The notes: generated from the sequence alone by a model not told the origin. DNA of 64,000 nt from Isoetes taiwanensis (GCA_021234155.1 JAJEKV010000027.1:16090891-16154890), one strand, 5' to 3'; shown: positions 23,698 to 34,365, numbered from the stretch's first letter. Numbers and translations are program-made.

Positions 23698-24090
23698 TAC
23701 TATATATTTTTCAATAAGCACAATATCCTATATTATGTATTTTCCAATAACCACAATATTCTATGCATTTTTTTTTATGAAAAATGCCCTCTCCATATAT
23801 TACTATATATTTTTCAATAAGCACAATATCCTATATTATGTATTTTCCAACAACCACAATATTCTATGCATTTTTTTATGAAAAATGCCCTCTCCATATA
23901 TTACTATATATTTTTCAATAAGCACAATATCCTATATTATGTATTTTCCAACAAGCACCATTTTTTATGAAAAATGCCCTCTCCATGTATTACTATATAT
24001 TTTTTAATAAGCACAATATCCTAATATTATGTATTTTCCAATAACCACAATATTCTATGCATTTTTATGAAAAATGCCCTCAACATGTAT
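23698..24090. repeat. AT-rich tandem array, four ~100-bp units
   Basis: Units begin TACTATATATTTTT at 23698, 23801, 23902 and 23991 (spacing 103, 101 and 89 bp). Each contains AAGCACAATATCCTA and ATGAAAAATGCCCTC. The third unit is missing part of the middle. The block is non-coding minisatellite DNA. Confidence 0.9.
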
Positions 24091-24282
24091 TTCCTATGGA
24101 AAAAAATGGACCCTCCCCGCTCTTTTTACCCCGCTCTTTTTTCCCGCCCATACTTAAAATTTGAAATTTAGTACATACCAATTTGGTACATACCTTTGGG
24201 ACGGTTTCGGAGTCCTGCCATCGTGGCTATGGCGTTCTTGTTCTTCAGGCGGCTATGGCGTTCTTGTTCTTCAGGTCATGGT

Positions 24283-24770
24283 AGCTTTGGTCCCAAGCGT
24301 CGGATTAGCCATAGCTTTAGAAGCTCTGCTTGGCATAACAATACGCCTGAAAGGAAAACCGCCGCCAGAAAGGTGGAGTTCTTTTTGTATGCAACCACGT
24401 AACACTTCTTGATCCGGTAATGCTATCTGCGGTGCTAAAAAGAAGAGTTACGCGACTAACCTACAAAGATAAGCGCAGTATCGAGAGGGAAAATTTGGAG
24501 TCGAAGAGGGGCCGGATTGGTCGAAATGAGAGCTTCCCCACGCCCATGCCCAAAGAGCCCGTGACGCCGCAAAGAAAAGCCCTTCGTTGTCGTGCCCGCA
24601 TCCAAATGCTACGCTTCCGGACGGAGGGAGTCAGATCCGCCGAAGCCGATTGTTTCCGTTGCCGATCGCCGCCGGAAGGACCCATCTCCGCCATGGCAGC
24701 TTTGGTCCCAAGCGCCGGATTAGCCATAGCTTTAGAAGCTCGCTGGCATAACAATACCGAAGGGAAACCG
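24283..24770. repeat. Duplicated ~80-bp block in a GC-richer island
   Basis: 24283-24365 and 24692-24770 share CATGG(T/C)AGCTTTGGTCCC, GGATTAGCCATAGCTTTAG and GGCATAACAATAC. The surrounding 24.2-25.5 kb is clearly richer in G+C than its neighbours, with overlapping open frames on both strands. None matches a family I know. Composition suggests separate origin from the flanking AT-rich DNA. Confidence 0.75.
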
Positions 24771-25650
24771 CCCATGTGAATAGCTGGATGATTTTCCTAC
24801 AAATGAATGGATGATTTGCAGCTAGAAACATGTCATCTCGATTATCGCCTATTCTCGCAAGAAACCTTCCCGACAACAAGAGGAAGATCCGTTGCCGAGA
24901 ATAAGGCAATACCAATGTTGCCAAGAACAAAGCTATAGTTCCGCAGCCAAGGACCCCGCTCCATCGCCATAGCCATCGACACGCTTCTCCAACACCGAAT
25001 GCCTTGCTGGTCATCCAAAATAGACAGGGGCAGCCCGTAATAGCCGTATGATTTTCTCGGGCTTAATAAATTGGGTCCGATTGCTTGTAGCAGATTTGCG
25101 TGGCGCGCATTGAATCCATGGAACATCGCTGCAAAACAATGGAAAATCTACTCCTAAGAAGGGGATTTAGCAAAGGTGTCCAGAGGGAACAACCCGAGGG
25201 GGAGCCATATCTGTTGACATTCACTCCTTTTTTTTGCGTAAACCGCCATGGATTGGCCGGGCTTTGGGAGCTTTTGTTGGATGCATTGGAGTTGTGGATG
25301 CTTTCGCAGAGATATGGCGGATGTCCGATGCCGGGAAGGATGGGGAGCTTGCTATAATGTAAGTGAACTTACGTAAATTTCTTGCCCTAGAATCGTAGTC
25401 ATGCTTAGCCATATTCATCCGCTTTAGCATTTGGGTGCCAAATCTCTCTCGGCCTTCGCATTTGGATTCATCCGCCACGCCTTTTGGGTGCTTCCGCAGA
25501 TTTTTAAGTCCGATTTTTAGGGCTTCTCGCCCCACTAGTCGAGAATATAATTGTTCTTTTTATATATATTGTTTTTTAATTAATTATAATAATGTTAATT
25601 ATATTTATTAATTATATTGATTATTATAATTATATTGATTATAATTACTA

Positions 25651-25905
25651 ATGGTTGCCCATTTCCCATCTTTGCCCCTTTGCCCTTTCTCTCTCCTTCC
25701 CATTAAGCCCCTTTGCCCATCCTCCTCCCCTTTTCTTTGCCCCCCCGGTTGCCTCTTGCCCATCTTCCTTCCCTTCTCCGGTTGCCTCTCTCCCATCCTC
25801 CTCCCCTCTCCGTTGCCTCTTTCCCATCCCCCCAATTGCCTCTTGACCGTCCTCCTCCCCCTCTCTACTTGCCTCTTGCCACCCTCCGACCCCCTTCAAA
25901 CCTTC
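25651..25905. repeat. Pyrimidine-rich minisatellite
   Basis: Degenerate repeats of the pattern GGTTGCCTCTTGCCCATCCT then CCTCCCC across about 250 bp. The plus strand is almost pure C/T with scattered G. Open frames across it (Pro/Ser/Leu-rich on plus, Gly/Arg/Glu-rich on minus) are products of composition and should not be called genes. Confidence 0.85.
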
Positions 25906-26553
25906 TCACCATCTCCCCTTCTTTTCTCGGTTTGTTGTTTGTAAATATTATTGTTGTTTTATTAAGACACAATTCTATTCAAGTAGTCTACTCAAAAAAA
26001 AAATTGAGTATGAGTCCCATTTTCAGTCCGAGTCCCAAAATTCGAGATTTGTCCCACTTTAATTAAATACGACTTATGTACTCCTGCCAATCAATATATA
26101 CTACATACGATGTACATTTATATTATCCCCTTACCAAGTTAGTGACCATAACTAATTAACAAGATATGCATGACCTAGATTGTACATGCCTTGCAACTTA
26201 TTACATGCTCCAACGTGATTACATGCTCTAACATGACAATTGTTCGGAAAGCCAGGTAATGTTAGCAAGGTGGGGATTCTGCTTAGATTTTACATGTCCA
26301 ATGTCCAAGGCCAGAACCAATACAAGACAATCAAACTAGCCCAAAGTTAATGCACCTCATCTCATTTGTAAGATTCGAGATCATCATTTTATTAGTAATG
26401 TTTTGTTAACCGTTCTCATCTTTGTATTGCTCAATGTGAAAGTTATAGGAACCCATAGGAGAGCTAGAAGAAGAAACAATTTCGAATCAAACTAATTATT
26501 GAAATTCAACAAAAGGCAACATCATCTACAAGCTCAAGGAATCAAGTCAATTC

Positions 26554-28068
26554 TTGCCATACAACAGTACTGATGCACGGCAACGCCGGGCACCCGTTAC
26601 TAGTTATATACAATTAGGACTAGTAGCTCAATATGCATTCCTCTTGGATGGTATGCAAGCAGAGTTATTCAAGTGGGCATGGCCATCCATCCTAACTGCT
26701 TTGTTCATTAGAGCATTACAAGAAGGTTTGCCCCTACGGGGCCCACTAGCAAAGTTGTTCCCATCTTCAAGACATGTGGCCCACACTGCCAAGCAAATTA
26801 CCAAACAATCATGATTAGTGCGGTATTTGTAAAACTGCCGACTGGGACTTTAGAACAGCAGTTGACGGATTGGCCAAAGGCAGCAAAAGTACGGGCCCTA
26901 ATGCAGGGGGGATCCAGGCCCCTGCACTAAACCATTTACCACATCTTTACGCTGCAGCTCTGGTTGAAGACAACAGGAACCATTGCCAGGATTTGTATTG
27001 TTGCTTCATTGACTTTGCTAAGGCGATTGATACTGTACCTCGAGAAAAGCTATGGGCAAAATTGCTACATCTCATGGTCCCTATGGAGCTACAGAATGCA
27101 GTGTACATGCTATATGAGAGACATGCTCAGGCCAATTGCAGCCAGCAGGACAACTATTTGACAACAGTATCAGAGGTTTGGTAGGGAGGTCCTCTATTTC
27201 CAACACTGTTTGGACTGCACATTGATTAATTGGAGAGTTGACTTGCAGACAATGGGGACAATGGAGCTCAACTTCTGCACAAATCATCGGGCAGCTAATA
27301 TATGCTGATGATGCAGCGCTATCTTGATGCCCTGGACACAATTTGCCAAGCCACTGACATGCGCATCAGCCTGGTCAAGACTATGGTGGTCCTCATATCA
27401 TTCTCACATCAGCCAAGGCCTTCTTTTTTCAGTTATCGGGGACAGAATGTGGAATTGACACCCACCTACAAGTATTTGGATGTGGAGTTTTCTTCTATAA
27501 TATACTGGAACACTTTTATCCGATTAAGAGCGACGACAAGCTAGAAGGCATTATATGCAATGAAAAACAACAGCCATAGAGCGAAGCTATATGAGTGGGC
27601 CCATCAGTTCCATCTGTTTAAAGTCTTGGTGAAGCCCGTCCTTCTATATGAGGCCCAATTCTCTAGTAGTATCCCTTACTACCTGGATTGACATTGAACA
27701 GGTGCAGAAAGCCTTCTTGCATGGGTACTGGGAGTGAAGCCCACAGTTCCATATCAAATCCTGTTGCATGAGACAGTTTCTTGCCTCTTCAGAGGGCAGT
27801 CCTTGATCGCCACATCGTCTACTTCCAGAAGATGGTCAATATAGACGATGCTAATCTCCCCAACTTGGCTGACATCATAGTAGTGGGGCCCGCAATGCCT
27901 CAAGGCCTGCTGGAAGGAAAGGAGAGCTTAGTGGCTGGTTAAGTGGAATGTGTAGGGGCACAGGTATATACAGGTGCAAACAGAAGTAGATCACTATAGT
28001 TTGAGGCAGTACCCTGATGCTTGATTCCGCAACAAACTTTGGAATACAGATGCCCTTGAATGGGTCAA
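26554..28068 (+). mobile_element. LINE reverse-transcriptase remnant, 5' portion of a split element
   Basis: Degenerate plus-strand pol. An early part resembles the RT thumb/fingers lead (LRGPLAKLFPSSRHVA), then ALVEDNRNHCQDLYCCFIDF-AKAIDTVPREKLW (RT motif A region). After a stop the order continues with GGPLFPTLFGLHID and ISLVKTMVVL, YRGQNVELTPTYKYLDVEFS and a downstream region ALYAMKNN...LFKVLVKPVLLYEAQ. The usual YADD is disrupted (YMLMMQRY is the shifted form of YADDA). The frame runs into TDALEWVN at 28068 and resumes at 29574 after a solo LTR. Confidence 0.8.
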
Positions 28069-29573
28069 TGTGACGCTCCCAGAATCTATACGATGTGCTC
28101 ATCGTACAAATACGGGAATTCCCCTCCCATGGCGACTACATCACCATGGTAAGGCCCTCCATCATACTCGACCACTTGGGATGGCCAAGTGTCCGGGCGA
28201 GGAACACGGAGGGGTCATTAGTCCCACGTCCTCTATGGGAAATCCTATACAATGGAAGCGTACATACATGTTAGCATTCAACAACTATGCTAAAATAATA
28301 TACCACCACGAAGGGTGGCCCATCCATCATCATCAACGACAAGACAATACAATCATAAATAACATGATCAACACACCATAACAGGCGCGCTACCCGAGGC
28401 TCAGACTCCAAGGGCTCAACTGACGGTCAGGCCTCAAGATATTACCAGATGGAAGTATAATATGGCATGGGCTGGCATAAGACAATGGCTAGGGTAGTCC
28501 ACTCCATCCACCCCTCCTGTGCACACTTTGCAGATAGGCTGAACCATGCTATGATGCTCTTGTAGCCCTCCGGAGACGCAATCTCAAGGAATCACCCTAT
28601 GGGACTACTCCGGGTTACATCTCCCCCGTCCGATGAGACAGGTCACAGAAGCTTCCCTTCCCGGATCACAATGGTTCCCTGGGTGTGCTAGAGGATACCT
28701 GCCACACTTTCAGCACCCGTATCCGTACCTAACTTACCCCCCTAAATCTACACAAAGTTGAGGACGTCCATAAAGGCCATATCCAATGACCCAGGAGGTG
28801 TCAGACCCATACCCGGCCCACACACAGTGACCGATTATAGGCTTAGCACATTGTAGGAGCCCTAGTAGCCACGCTCAGCAAGGCTCCACCCCCGCTTCAC
28901 CAGTTGTGTCCGTTGTTTGGTGCTGAACCACATCATAGCATCCTCAACTAGGTTGGCTCTTGTGCACAGGCCGCAAGTATTGGGTTTTAAGGGGTCTAGC
29001 TAGAAACATCTCAAATCCTAAGAGGCTTTCATGTCTCTACCCTTCCCTTAACCCCAATACACAGAGGAAGCAGAAAGAAAGAATATAAACACCATCCAAG
29101 TATCAATCATCGTCCAAAACAACATATGAAAGAGAATTTAACCATTCCACCTATTCAAAGAAGTGTTAGCAGAGATACAAGCTATCTAGGGACTAACCAA
29201 TCTCTTGGCTGGAGCCATTATCACGGAAAGTCTCCATTCTTCAGGTCTGTTGGCAAGAACTGGTAGCTGCTCCTCCTTTTCTCTTCCCAATTTGGATTTG
29301 GGGAAAAAATGGGGGTAGGACCCCTATTTCTCCACCCAAATTAGCAAGTCCCACTTGGCCAATCGAGTTGGGCCAAGTGGCACTCCCCTATTGGTTACAT
29401 TTAACTAATTATACCCTAATTAGCATAATTAGGTTAATTATCCACTAATTTTATTGGCATAGCTAATAAAATCCATTTTAAGTAAACCCAAGTGGCTCTT
29501 AGGGGTCTAATTAAGTATTGGTGAAGTGTCATGGTATGCATACGTATATCGTATAAATACCTGGAACGTCACA
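28069..29573. mobile_element. Solo LTR, same family as the LTRs of the 34.6-48.6 kb element
   Basis: It begins TGTGACGCTCCC (28069) and ends TGGAACGTCACA (29573), matching the termini of the LTRs at 34628-35810 and 42403-48630. It shares their interior phrases (GCCCTCC..., TTGGCATAGAACA-like, TCCGGAGACGCAAT, CTACTCCGGGTTA, TTGTGCACAGGCCGCA). The flanks are GTCAA (28064-28068) on the left and ATCAA (29574-29578) on the right, a target duplication with one mismatch. The LINE reading frame joins across it (ALEWVN | IKTSYCQ). The 1505-bp length shows the intact LTR size of this family better than the shortened copy at 34628. Confidence 0.85.
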
Positions 29574-29807
29574 ATCAAGACATCATATTGTCAACACCAC
29601 ATAAATCCCACATTGGAACAAGGCCCACAACGCTACCTGTGTATGCATCTGCCTATGAAGAAGCGCAGACTCATTGCCTCAATTTGCACAGGCACACACC
29701 ATCTTCGAATCGAGACAAGCAGATGGCCTGAGGATGAGTGCCACACTCTGTAGATTTGTTTCCAACATATGAACAAATCCAGAGTCACAGTATGCTAAGT
29801 TGGTCAG
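29574..29807 (+). mobile_element. LINE C-terminal coding, middle piece of the split element
   Basis: Continues the LINE frame after the solo LTR: PTLEQGPQRYLCMHLPMKKR, then RLIASICTGTHHLRIETSRW and EDECHTL. It is followed by the knuckle remnant CFQHMNK and ends at the insertion point of the gag-only LTR element. The same sequence at 51059-51305 is uninterrupted at this point. Confidence 0.85.
29803..29807. repeat. Target-site duplication, left copy (GTCAG)
   Basis: GTCAG directly precedes the 5' LTR and is repeated at 32941-32945 directly after the 3' LTR. A perfect 5-bp duplication is the normal size for LTR element integration. Confidence 0.95.
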
Positions 29808-30500
29808 TGATATAGAGCGAGCATGGGGGAGTGGTCCACTTGAATGGGTTTGAGAAATATGGCTAATTTAATGTAAATATTCTTTCTATGATTCCCAATA
29901 ATACATGAAGAAGGGGCATAGAAGAGTATATTATCAACCATGGAAAAAAGGTCTATGCAAGAAGGTTTATGGGATTACACGAAAGGGCAATCATTTTGCA
30001 AAGGTTATTTATTAAAGGTTACTAGGAAGGGGTCGTGTCAACCAACAAAAAGATAAAAAGGCAAGGATACGAACCATATTGCAAAGGGGGACCCATTTGA
30101 ACACGTGCGTATTAAAAAAGATCTCTTTCCTATCTATATAAAGGAAGATATTATTACCATTGCATCAAAAGGCTATTGCCTTTTAGAAAAGGCAATGAAG
30201 GCATAAAAGGGGGCGGATTTGGAGCAGGGGAGGCATGGGAAACCACATAGCGACCAAGGCCTGATTGCTTGGAGTAGAGAGTTCCGTTTGGCGAGCCTAG
30301 AACCTTGGTGAGAGTCTGAGCAGTTTCTACTTGGAGTAGGATGAAGTTCAATAAGCCTTAACCTAAGATAAGCCATATTCCATTCAAGGGTGGACCCGGT
30401 TGGGTGGAAAATCTGTGCTCTTATCAATCCGTGAAATAAGACTTTGTTTTTGAGTTATTGAATCACTACTGTAAGATTGTGAAGTCTTTAATTTATATCA
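29808..30500 (+). repeat. 5' LTR of the gag-only element
   Basis: 693 bp, starting TGATATAGAGCGAGC and ending TTTATATCA. A TATA-like TCTATATAAAGG lies at about 30133-30144, consistent with the U3 promoter and an R start shortly downstream. I see no difference from the 3' LTR. Confidence 0.95.
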
Positions 30501-30502
30501 AT

Positions 30503-30515
30503 TGGTATCAGAGCC
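30503..30515 (+). promoter_or_regulatory. Primer-binding site, initiator tRNA-Met type
   Basis: TGGTATCAGAGCC two bases after the 5' LTR is the common plant LTR-element primer site, complementary to the 3' end of initiator methionine tRNA. Confidence 0.95.
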
Positions 30516-30537
30516 TATCGATTCTCAGACCTGAGCA

Positions 30538-31785
30538 ATGGCCCAAAACCGTTTCAACATCTCTGATAGTCAGTATCAGCAAGCTTTAGCTAATGCCAGC
30601 TACATTGCATCCCAGATAGCCTTGCCTACGCCTGCTAATCAGCAGGAATATGAAAAGCAGATTGAGCAGTTGGCTATTTTGTACCGTTTCTTACCAGATA
30701 TTCCCCAGCAGCCACCTTTGCCGAATGATCCTCCACCTGTAAATCCTCCACCACCGAATGATCCTCCACCTGTAAATCCTCCACCACCGCCGCCTCTTAA
30801 TTCCAGCAAGATTAGAAAATGGTTGGAGAAAGTAGATATGCCTACTTTTAAAGGGAAGAAGATCACGAGGCCAATTAAAGTAGTTAGTTTCATAAGCCAG
30901 TGGGAAAAATTCTTTGATCGAGTGCAAGCAACTGATGTGGAAAAATTGCAAGCCATGGATAGCTATTTGAAAGACCAAGCCCAAGCCTGGTGGCAAGGTC
31001 GACGAGAGTGTAATCCTAAGATAGACACATGGGGAAAATTCAAGAAAGCATTTGAATCGCAATATCTTCCTTCTAATTATCAAAGTGAGCTAAGAAGACT
31101 ATGGGATCAACTGAGACAGCAAGACAAGGAAACTATCCAGTCCTACACCTCAAAGTTTACCCATTTGGCCGCACTGATAAGGAACCTAGATGGGGAAGAA
31201 CTCCTACGAAAATATGTTAGTGGGTGTAAAGATGATATATATGCAGAATTGGAGATCCTAGATCCTAAAGATTTAGATGGAGCTATAAAGATGGCATCTG
31301 CGGTGGAAAGGAAGATGGACCCCAAAATGCGAAAATTAGATATTTGGGACGAAGGAACCGCTGAGGAAGAGAGTAAAAAGAAAGAGAAGAAAAATGGTAA
31401 CAAAGACTCTGATAAACAGTTCAAAAGAAAAAGGTACAATGGAGAAAACAATGGACCTGAAAGAAGGCAAGAAGAAGTTGACACCTCTAACAAAAAGAAT
31501 GAGCCAAAGAGAGGATGCTTTAGATGTGGAGGGAAGCATTTTGTCAGGAACTGTCCTTTTGGGGAAGGGGGAATTACAAAAATTGAACCTCTTAAATCCC
31601 AGCATACTATTCAGATGCATGCGTTAGAGGCACCTAAGCCTGTGGAGCCAATAGTTGAGACTTCGAAGGCGGGAGAGACCTCAAAGGCGGGAGAGGAGCG
31701 AAGACGGGTAAGCTTCCATGAAGAGGAGCGAGAGAAAGCTGCCGCTAAGGAGAAGAGATGGCTCCAAATGGGAACTCTAGGATGA
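30538..31785 (+). CDS. Gag polyprotein of the gag-only element
   Basis: 415 codons starting at the first ATG 22 bases after the primer site. Residues about 60-87 are a proline-rich repeat (NDPPPVNPPPP twice). Residues about 110-265 form the retrotransposon gag (capsid) domain: AQAWWQGRRECN, W.KFKKAFESQYLP, LRRLWDQLRQQDKETIQSY and FTHLAALIRNLDGEE. A basic Lys-rich stretch follows. Then comes a CCHC knuckle CFRCGGKHFVRNCP (about 325-338), the nucleocapsid RNA-binding motif. The C-terminus carries a small repeat (ETSKAGETSKAGE) and a charged tail. The protein should assemble virus-like particles and package RNA. The frame is undamaged, in line with the young LTRs. No pol follows in any frame. 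The domain is Ty3/gypsy-like in style. Confidence 0.95.
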   Translation: MAQNRFNISDSQYQQALANASYIASQIALPTPANQQEYEKQIEQLAILYRFLPDIPQQPPLPNDPPPVNPPPPNDPPPVNPPPPPPLNSSKIRKWLEKVDMPTFKGKKITRPIKVVSFISQWEKFFDRVQATDVEKLQAMDSYLKDQAQAWWQGRRECNPKIDTWGKFKKAFESQYLPSNYQSELRRLWDQLRQQDKETIQSYTSKFTHLAALIRNLDGEELLRKYVSGCKDDIYAELEILDPKDLDGAIKMASAVERKMDPKMRKLDIWDEGTAEEESKKKEKKNGNKDSDKQFKRKRYNGENNGPERRQEEVDTSNKKNEPKRGCFRCGGKHFVRNCPFGEGGITKIEPLKSQHTIQMHALEAPKPVEPIVETSKAGETSKAGEERRRVSFHEEEREKAAAKEKRWLQMGTLG

Positions 31786-31924
31786 ATAACTGGTGAACTT
31801 CTCTTCTTGGAGAGATCACGGAAGCTTTTTGTAAGTGTAATTCTTTATTGGGAATAAAGAGTAGGATTTTTAAAGTTGATTTTCTTTATTTGGAATAAGG
31901 AATAGATACTTTTATGTGTATACC

Positions 31925-32215
31925 CATGGTAGATTAGTGACTACGATTGCAACGTAGCCGGCTTGAACATGGTATACTTGATGTGAATGCCTCTTGGTAG
32001 ATCAGTAATTGTGTCTGCAGCACAATAGGCTTGAACAAGAGAGCATAAGATGTAAAACTTTGAAGACTAGTAATTGTGGTTGCAACACAATTGGCTTGAC
32101 AAAGTTACATCTGTACCTTGGAGGTACGAGGGGTATTCGGTACTTTGGAAGTACAAGAATATCCGTAACTATTTCTGAGTTGTGCAGGAATAAGATATTT
32201 CTAGAATCTTGTTGA
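31925..32215 (+). repeat. Repeated small hairpins between gag and the 3' LTR
   Basis: Three related units near 31935-31970, 32005-32037 and 32068-32102. Each pairs a stretch like AATTGTG or ACGATTG with CACAATT or its variant around TGCA and then continues GGCTTGA(ACA). Two further pairings with GTACCTTGGAGGTAC and GTACTTTGGAAGTAC follow at about 32113-32154. The arms vary while pairing is kept. No protein is encoded. The position, in the only long non-coding internal segment, would suit a structured RNA signal such as packaging; that is inference. Confidence 0.75.
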
Positions 32216-32233
32216 TCGTGGGCGATCAACCTT

Positions 32234-32246
32234 GAGAAGGGATGGA
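32234..32246 (+). promoter_or_regulatory. Polypurine tract
   Basis: GAGAAGGGATGGA lies one base before the 3' LTR, in the position used to prime plus-strand synthesis. It is broken by a single T. Confidence 0.8.
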
Positions 32247-32247
32247 T

Positions 32248-32940
32248 TGATATAGAGCGAGCATGGGGGAGTGGTCCACTTGAATGGGTTTGAGAAATAT
32301 GGCTAATTTAATGTAAATATTCTTTCTATGATTCCCAATAATACATGAAGAAGGGGCATAGAAGAGTATATTATCAACCATGGAAAAAAGGTCTATGCAA
32401 GAAGGTTTATGGGATTACACGAAAGGGCAATCATTTTGCAAAGGTTATTTATTAAAGGTTACTAGGAAGGGGTCGTGTCAACCAACAAAAAGATAAAAAG
32501 GCAAGGATACGAACCATATTGCAAAGGGGGACCCATTTGAACACGTGCGTATTAAAAAAGATCTCTTTCCTATCTATATAAAGGAAGATATTATTACCAT
32601 TGCATCAAAAGGCTATTGCCTTTTAGAAAAGGCAATGAAGGCATAAAAGGGGGCGGATTTGGAGCAGGGGAGGCATGGGAAACCACATAGCGACCAAGGC
32701 CTGATTGCTTGGAGTAGAGAGTTCCGTTTGGCGAGCCTAGAACCTTGGTGAGAGTCTGAGCAGTTTCTACTTGGAGTAGGATGAAGTTCAATAAGCCTTA
32801 ACCTAAGATAAGCCATATTCCATTCAAGGGTGGACCCGGTTGGGTGGAAAATCTGTGCTCTTATCAATCCGTGAAATAAGACTTTGTTTTTGAGTTATTG
32901 AATCACTACTGTAAGATTGTGAAGTCTTTAATTTATATCA
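32248..32940 (+). repeat. 3' LTR of the gag-only element
   Basis: 693 bp, same ends and same length as the 5' LTR; no difference seen. Followed by GTCAG (32941-32945). Confidence 0.95.
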
Positions 32941-32945
32941 GTCAG

Positions 32946-33230
32946 GCCCAATCAGCCGCAACATGTGCTATTGAACACGGCTTCGGTACGGATGTTTGGA
33001 TCATACCGTCAGGAGGTCATACATATGGGGGCTCAGCTATAGCCTCAGACACTCACTTGACATGTACATATGTTCTATGATGTATATTTGTATAGTTTAT
33101 CAGCATCCTTATTATGATCATGAGTTTTCTGTCAAAAACCCTTCGGGGCGGGGGTTTTTTAATCCCGACAGTAATAAGTTTATTGAGCTCCTGTATTGGG
33201 TGATAAAATCGATTCAATTCAATTCAACAA
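32946..33230 (+). mobile_element. LINE 3' end, last piece of the split element
   Basis: Continues the LINE after the gag-only element (CAACATGTGCTATTGAACAC..., paired with 51311-51590). It includes a GC-rich hairpin in the 3' UTR (about 33139-33170) and ends in a run of ATTCA-type repeats near 33210-33230, as LINEs with microsatellite tails do. Confidence 0.8.
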
Positions 33231-34365
33231 CATCAAAGATAGTTTATAAGTTAATACTTACAACGAGCGTGTTGGTACATAGGTGGTGACATAACAAGAT
33301 AGTCTATTTACAACAAATGTGTTGGTATATAGAAGGTGGTGGACTAAGTATGCCAATTATGTTTTCTTACTCTTTTAGGATTTCTTTTGGTCCAAACTTC
33401 ACTTAGTGGATGTTCATGAATTTTGGTCCAAACTTCACTTAGTGGATGTTCTTGAATATATGACATGACCCCCTATCGACGGAGGAGATGGTGATGATAT
33501 AGAAAGGAGCAAGTTCAAATATAGCATTTAGGATTAAAAAAGACAAAAATAATCATCTTGAATGAAATAACCTAACTTTGTTGCAACTACTAAAATGAAT
33601 AAATGGTATGGGCCATGGAAACCAACTTTTATGTTTACTCCTTGTTAAATCAACCTTAAAAAGCATCTTGAATGCGAGTGTGTTCTTGCATCACTCAATA
33701 TGCCCAAGCAAGTGGAAATGCTTTTTGACAGCTACTTAGAAAAATCTATAGTGTGTTCGTATATATTCTACAAGCGCGAATGGTCCTTGTTACGATGACT
33801 TGTTCGCTAAGGGGGCCAACATGTCAGACTAACAAGGGGACTTCACCACATGGTTAATATCATAATCGATAAATGGTGACATCCTCTCCTGAATGATGGA
33901 CGTTTATAAAACATGGCCCAACATGTCAGACTAATAATGAAGATAGACTCTTGGTGCCCTCTCTTGAATGATGCACATGTTTGGGAATGGGGTTCGACAA
34001 TCTACTAGATGACTGAGCATATGTTAAATCAGATCATGGGTAGCAAAAAGATTTGAATAGAGAGAATTGATTGCTACCAATCGATATTAGTGTAATGTAC
34101 ATTGCACACAAACAAGCTTAATGCCTACCAGGTAATTCATGTTTGTTGAAGGATCTATATTTTATTTTATTTTCCCAAGGTTGATATCGTATTCTTTATT
34201 TTGTTTTCTTAAAAAGACCAACCAGTGTTGGGCAAAGTCCGTGACACAATATCATTGGGACATCCAGCTTTAGATTTTCACCGTCCAATATTGCTTTGCA
34301 TCGGATTCACAATTCCGAAATTTGGCCAACATGTTTTCTCACAATCTGTACTTTAACACCTAAAA
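33231..34365. repeat. Segmental duplicate, copy A (partner about 51600-52830)
   Basis: Collinear with 51600-52830 over more than 1.1 kb with small indels. Examples are TTGGTCCAAACTTCACTTAG, GCATCTTGAATG and AATGGGGTTCGAC. In copy A the 34-36 bp phrase around TCCAAACTTCACTTAGTGGA is tandemly doubled (33390-33457); copy B has it once. There is no coding signal. Confidence 0.85.

Larger units (their letters stand above)
22533..26076. mobile_element. 3.5-kb unit with 26-bp perfect terminal inverted repeats (non-autonomous DNA transposon candidate)
   Basis: The left terminus 22533-22558 (starts TAAGTCGTATTTAATTAA) and right terminus 26051-26076 are perfect 26-bp inverted repeats. Each ends in TA, so a TA target duplication fits. 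Joining the flanks gives GAAATCTCATG-TA-TGTACTCC...CAATCAATATA. This resembles a nearby unoccupied paralogous phrase at 22397-22431, GAAATCTCATG...AGTACACTCC...AATCAATATA. No transposase frame is visible. Inside are a palindrome cluster, a tandem array, a duplicated block and a pyrimidine-rich minisatellite, described separately. A Tc1/mariner-like origin is inferred from the TA only. Confidence 0.6.
29808..32940 (+). mobile_element. Complete gag-only LTR retrotransposon (TR-GAG type)
   Basis: A 3133-bp element with 693-bp LTRs (TG...CA), a primer-binding site complementary to initiator Met tRNA, one intact gag frame, a polypurine tract and a perfect GTCAG target duplication. No protease, RT, RNase H or integrase is encoded, and only about 460 bp lie between gag and the 3' LTR. 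This is the structure described as TR-GAG, a non-autonomous class presumed to use pol from an autonomous partner. The two LTRs look identical on reading, so insertion is recent. It sits inside an older LINE whose paralogue at 51.3 kb preserves the empty site. Confidence 0.95.

Noticed and set aside
24161-25357. Overlapping frames in the GC-rich island as a gene
   Set aside because: Frames exist on both strands because of composition, and the repeated block inside them argues for repeat DNA; no domain seen.
25608-26066. Several long overlapping open frames on both strands
   Set aside because: They result from the C/T-rich minisatellite composition (few A or G means few stops); the translations are low-complexity Pro/Ser/Leu or Gly/Arg/Glu.
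26737-26760. GCCCCTACGGGGC hairpin as a transposon end
   Set aside because: It lies within readable LINE coding sequence and has no matching partner.
30639-31620. Long minus-strand open frames opposite gag
   Set aside because: They are antisense shadows of the gag frame; Gly/Trp-rich wording mirrors its Pro-rich repeat.
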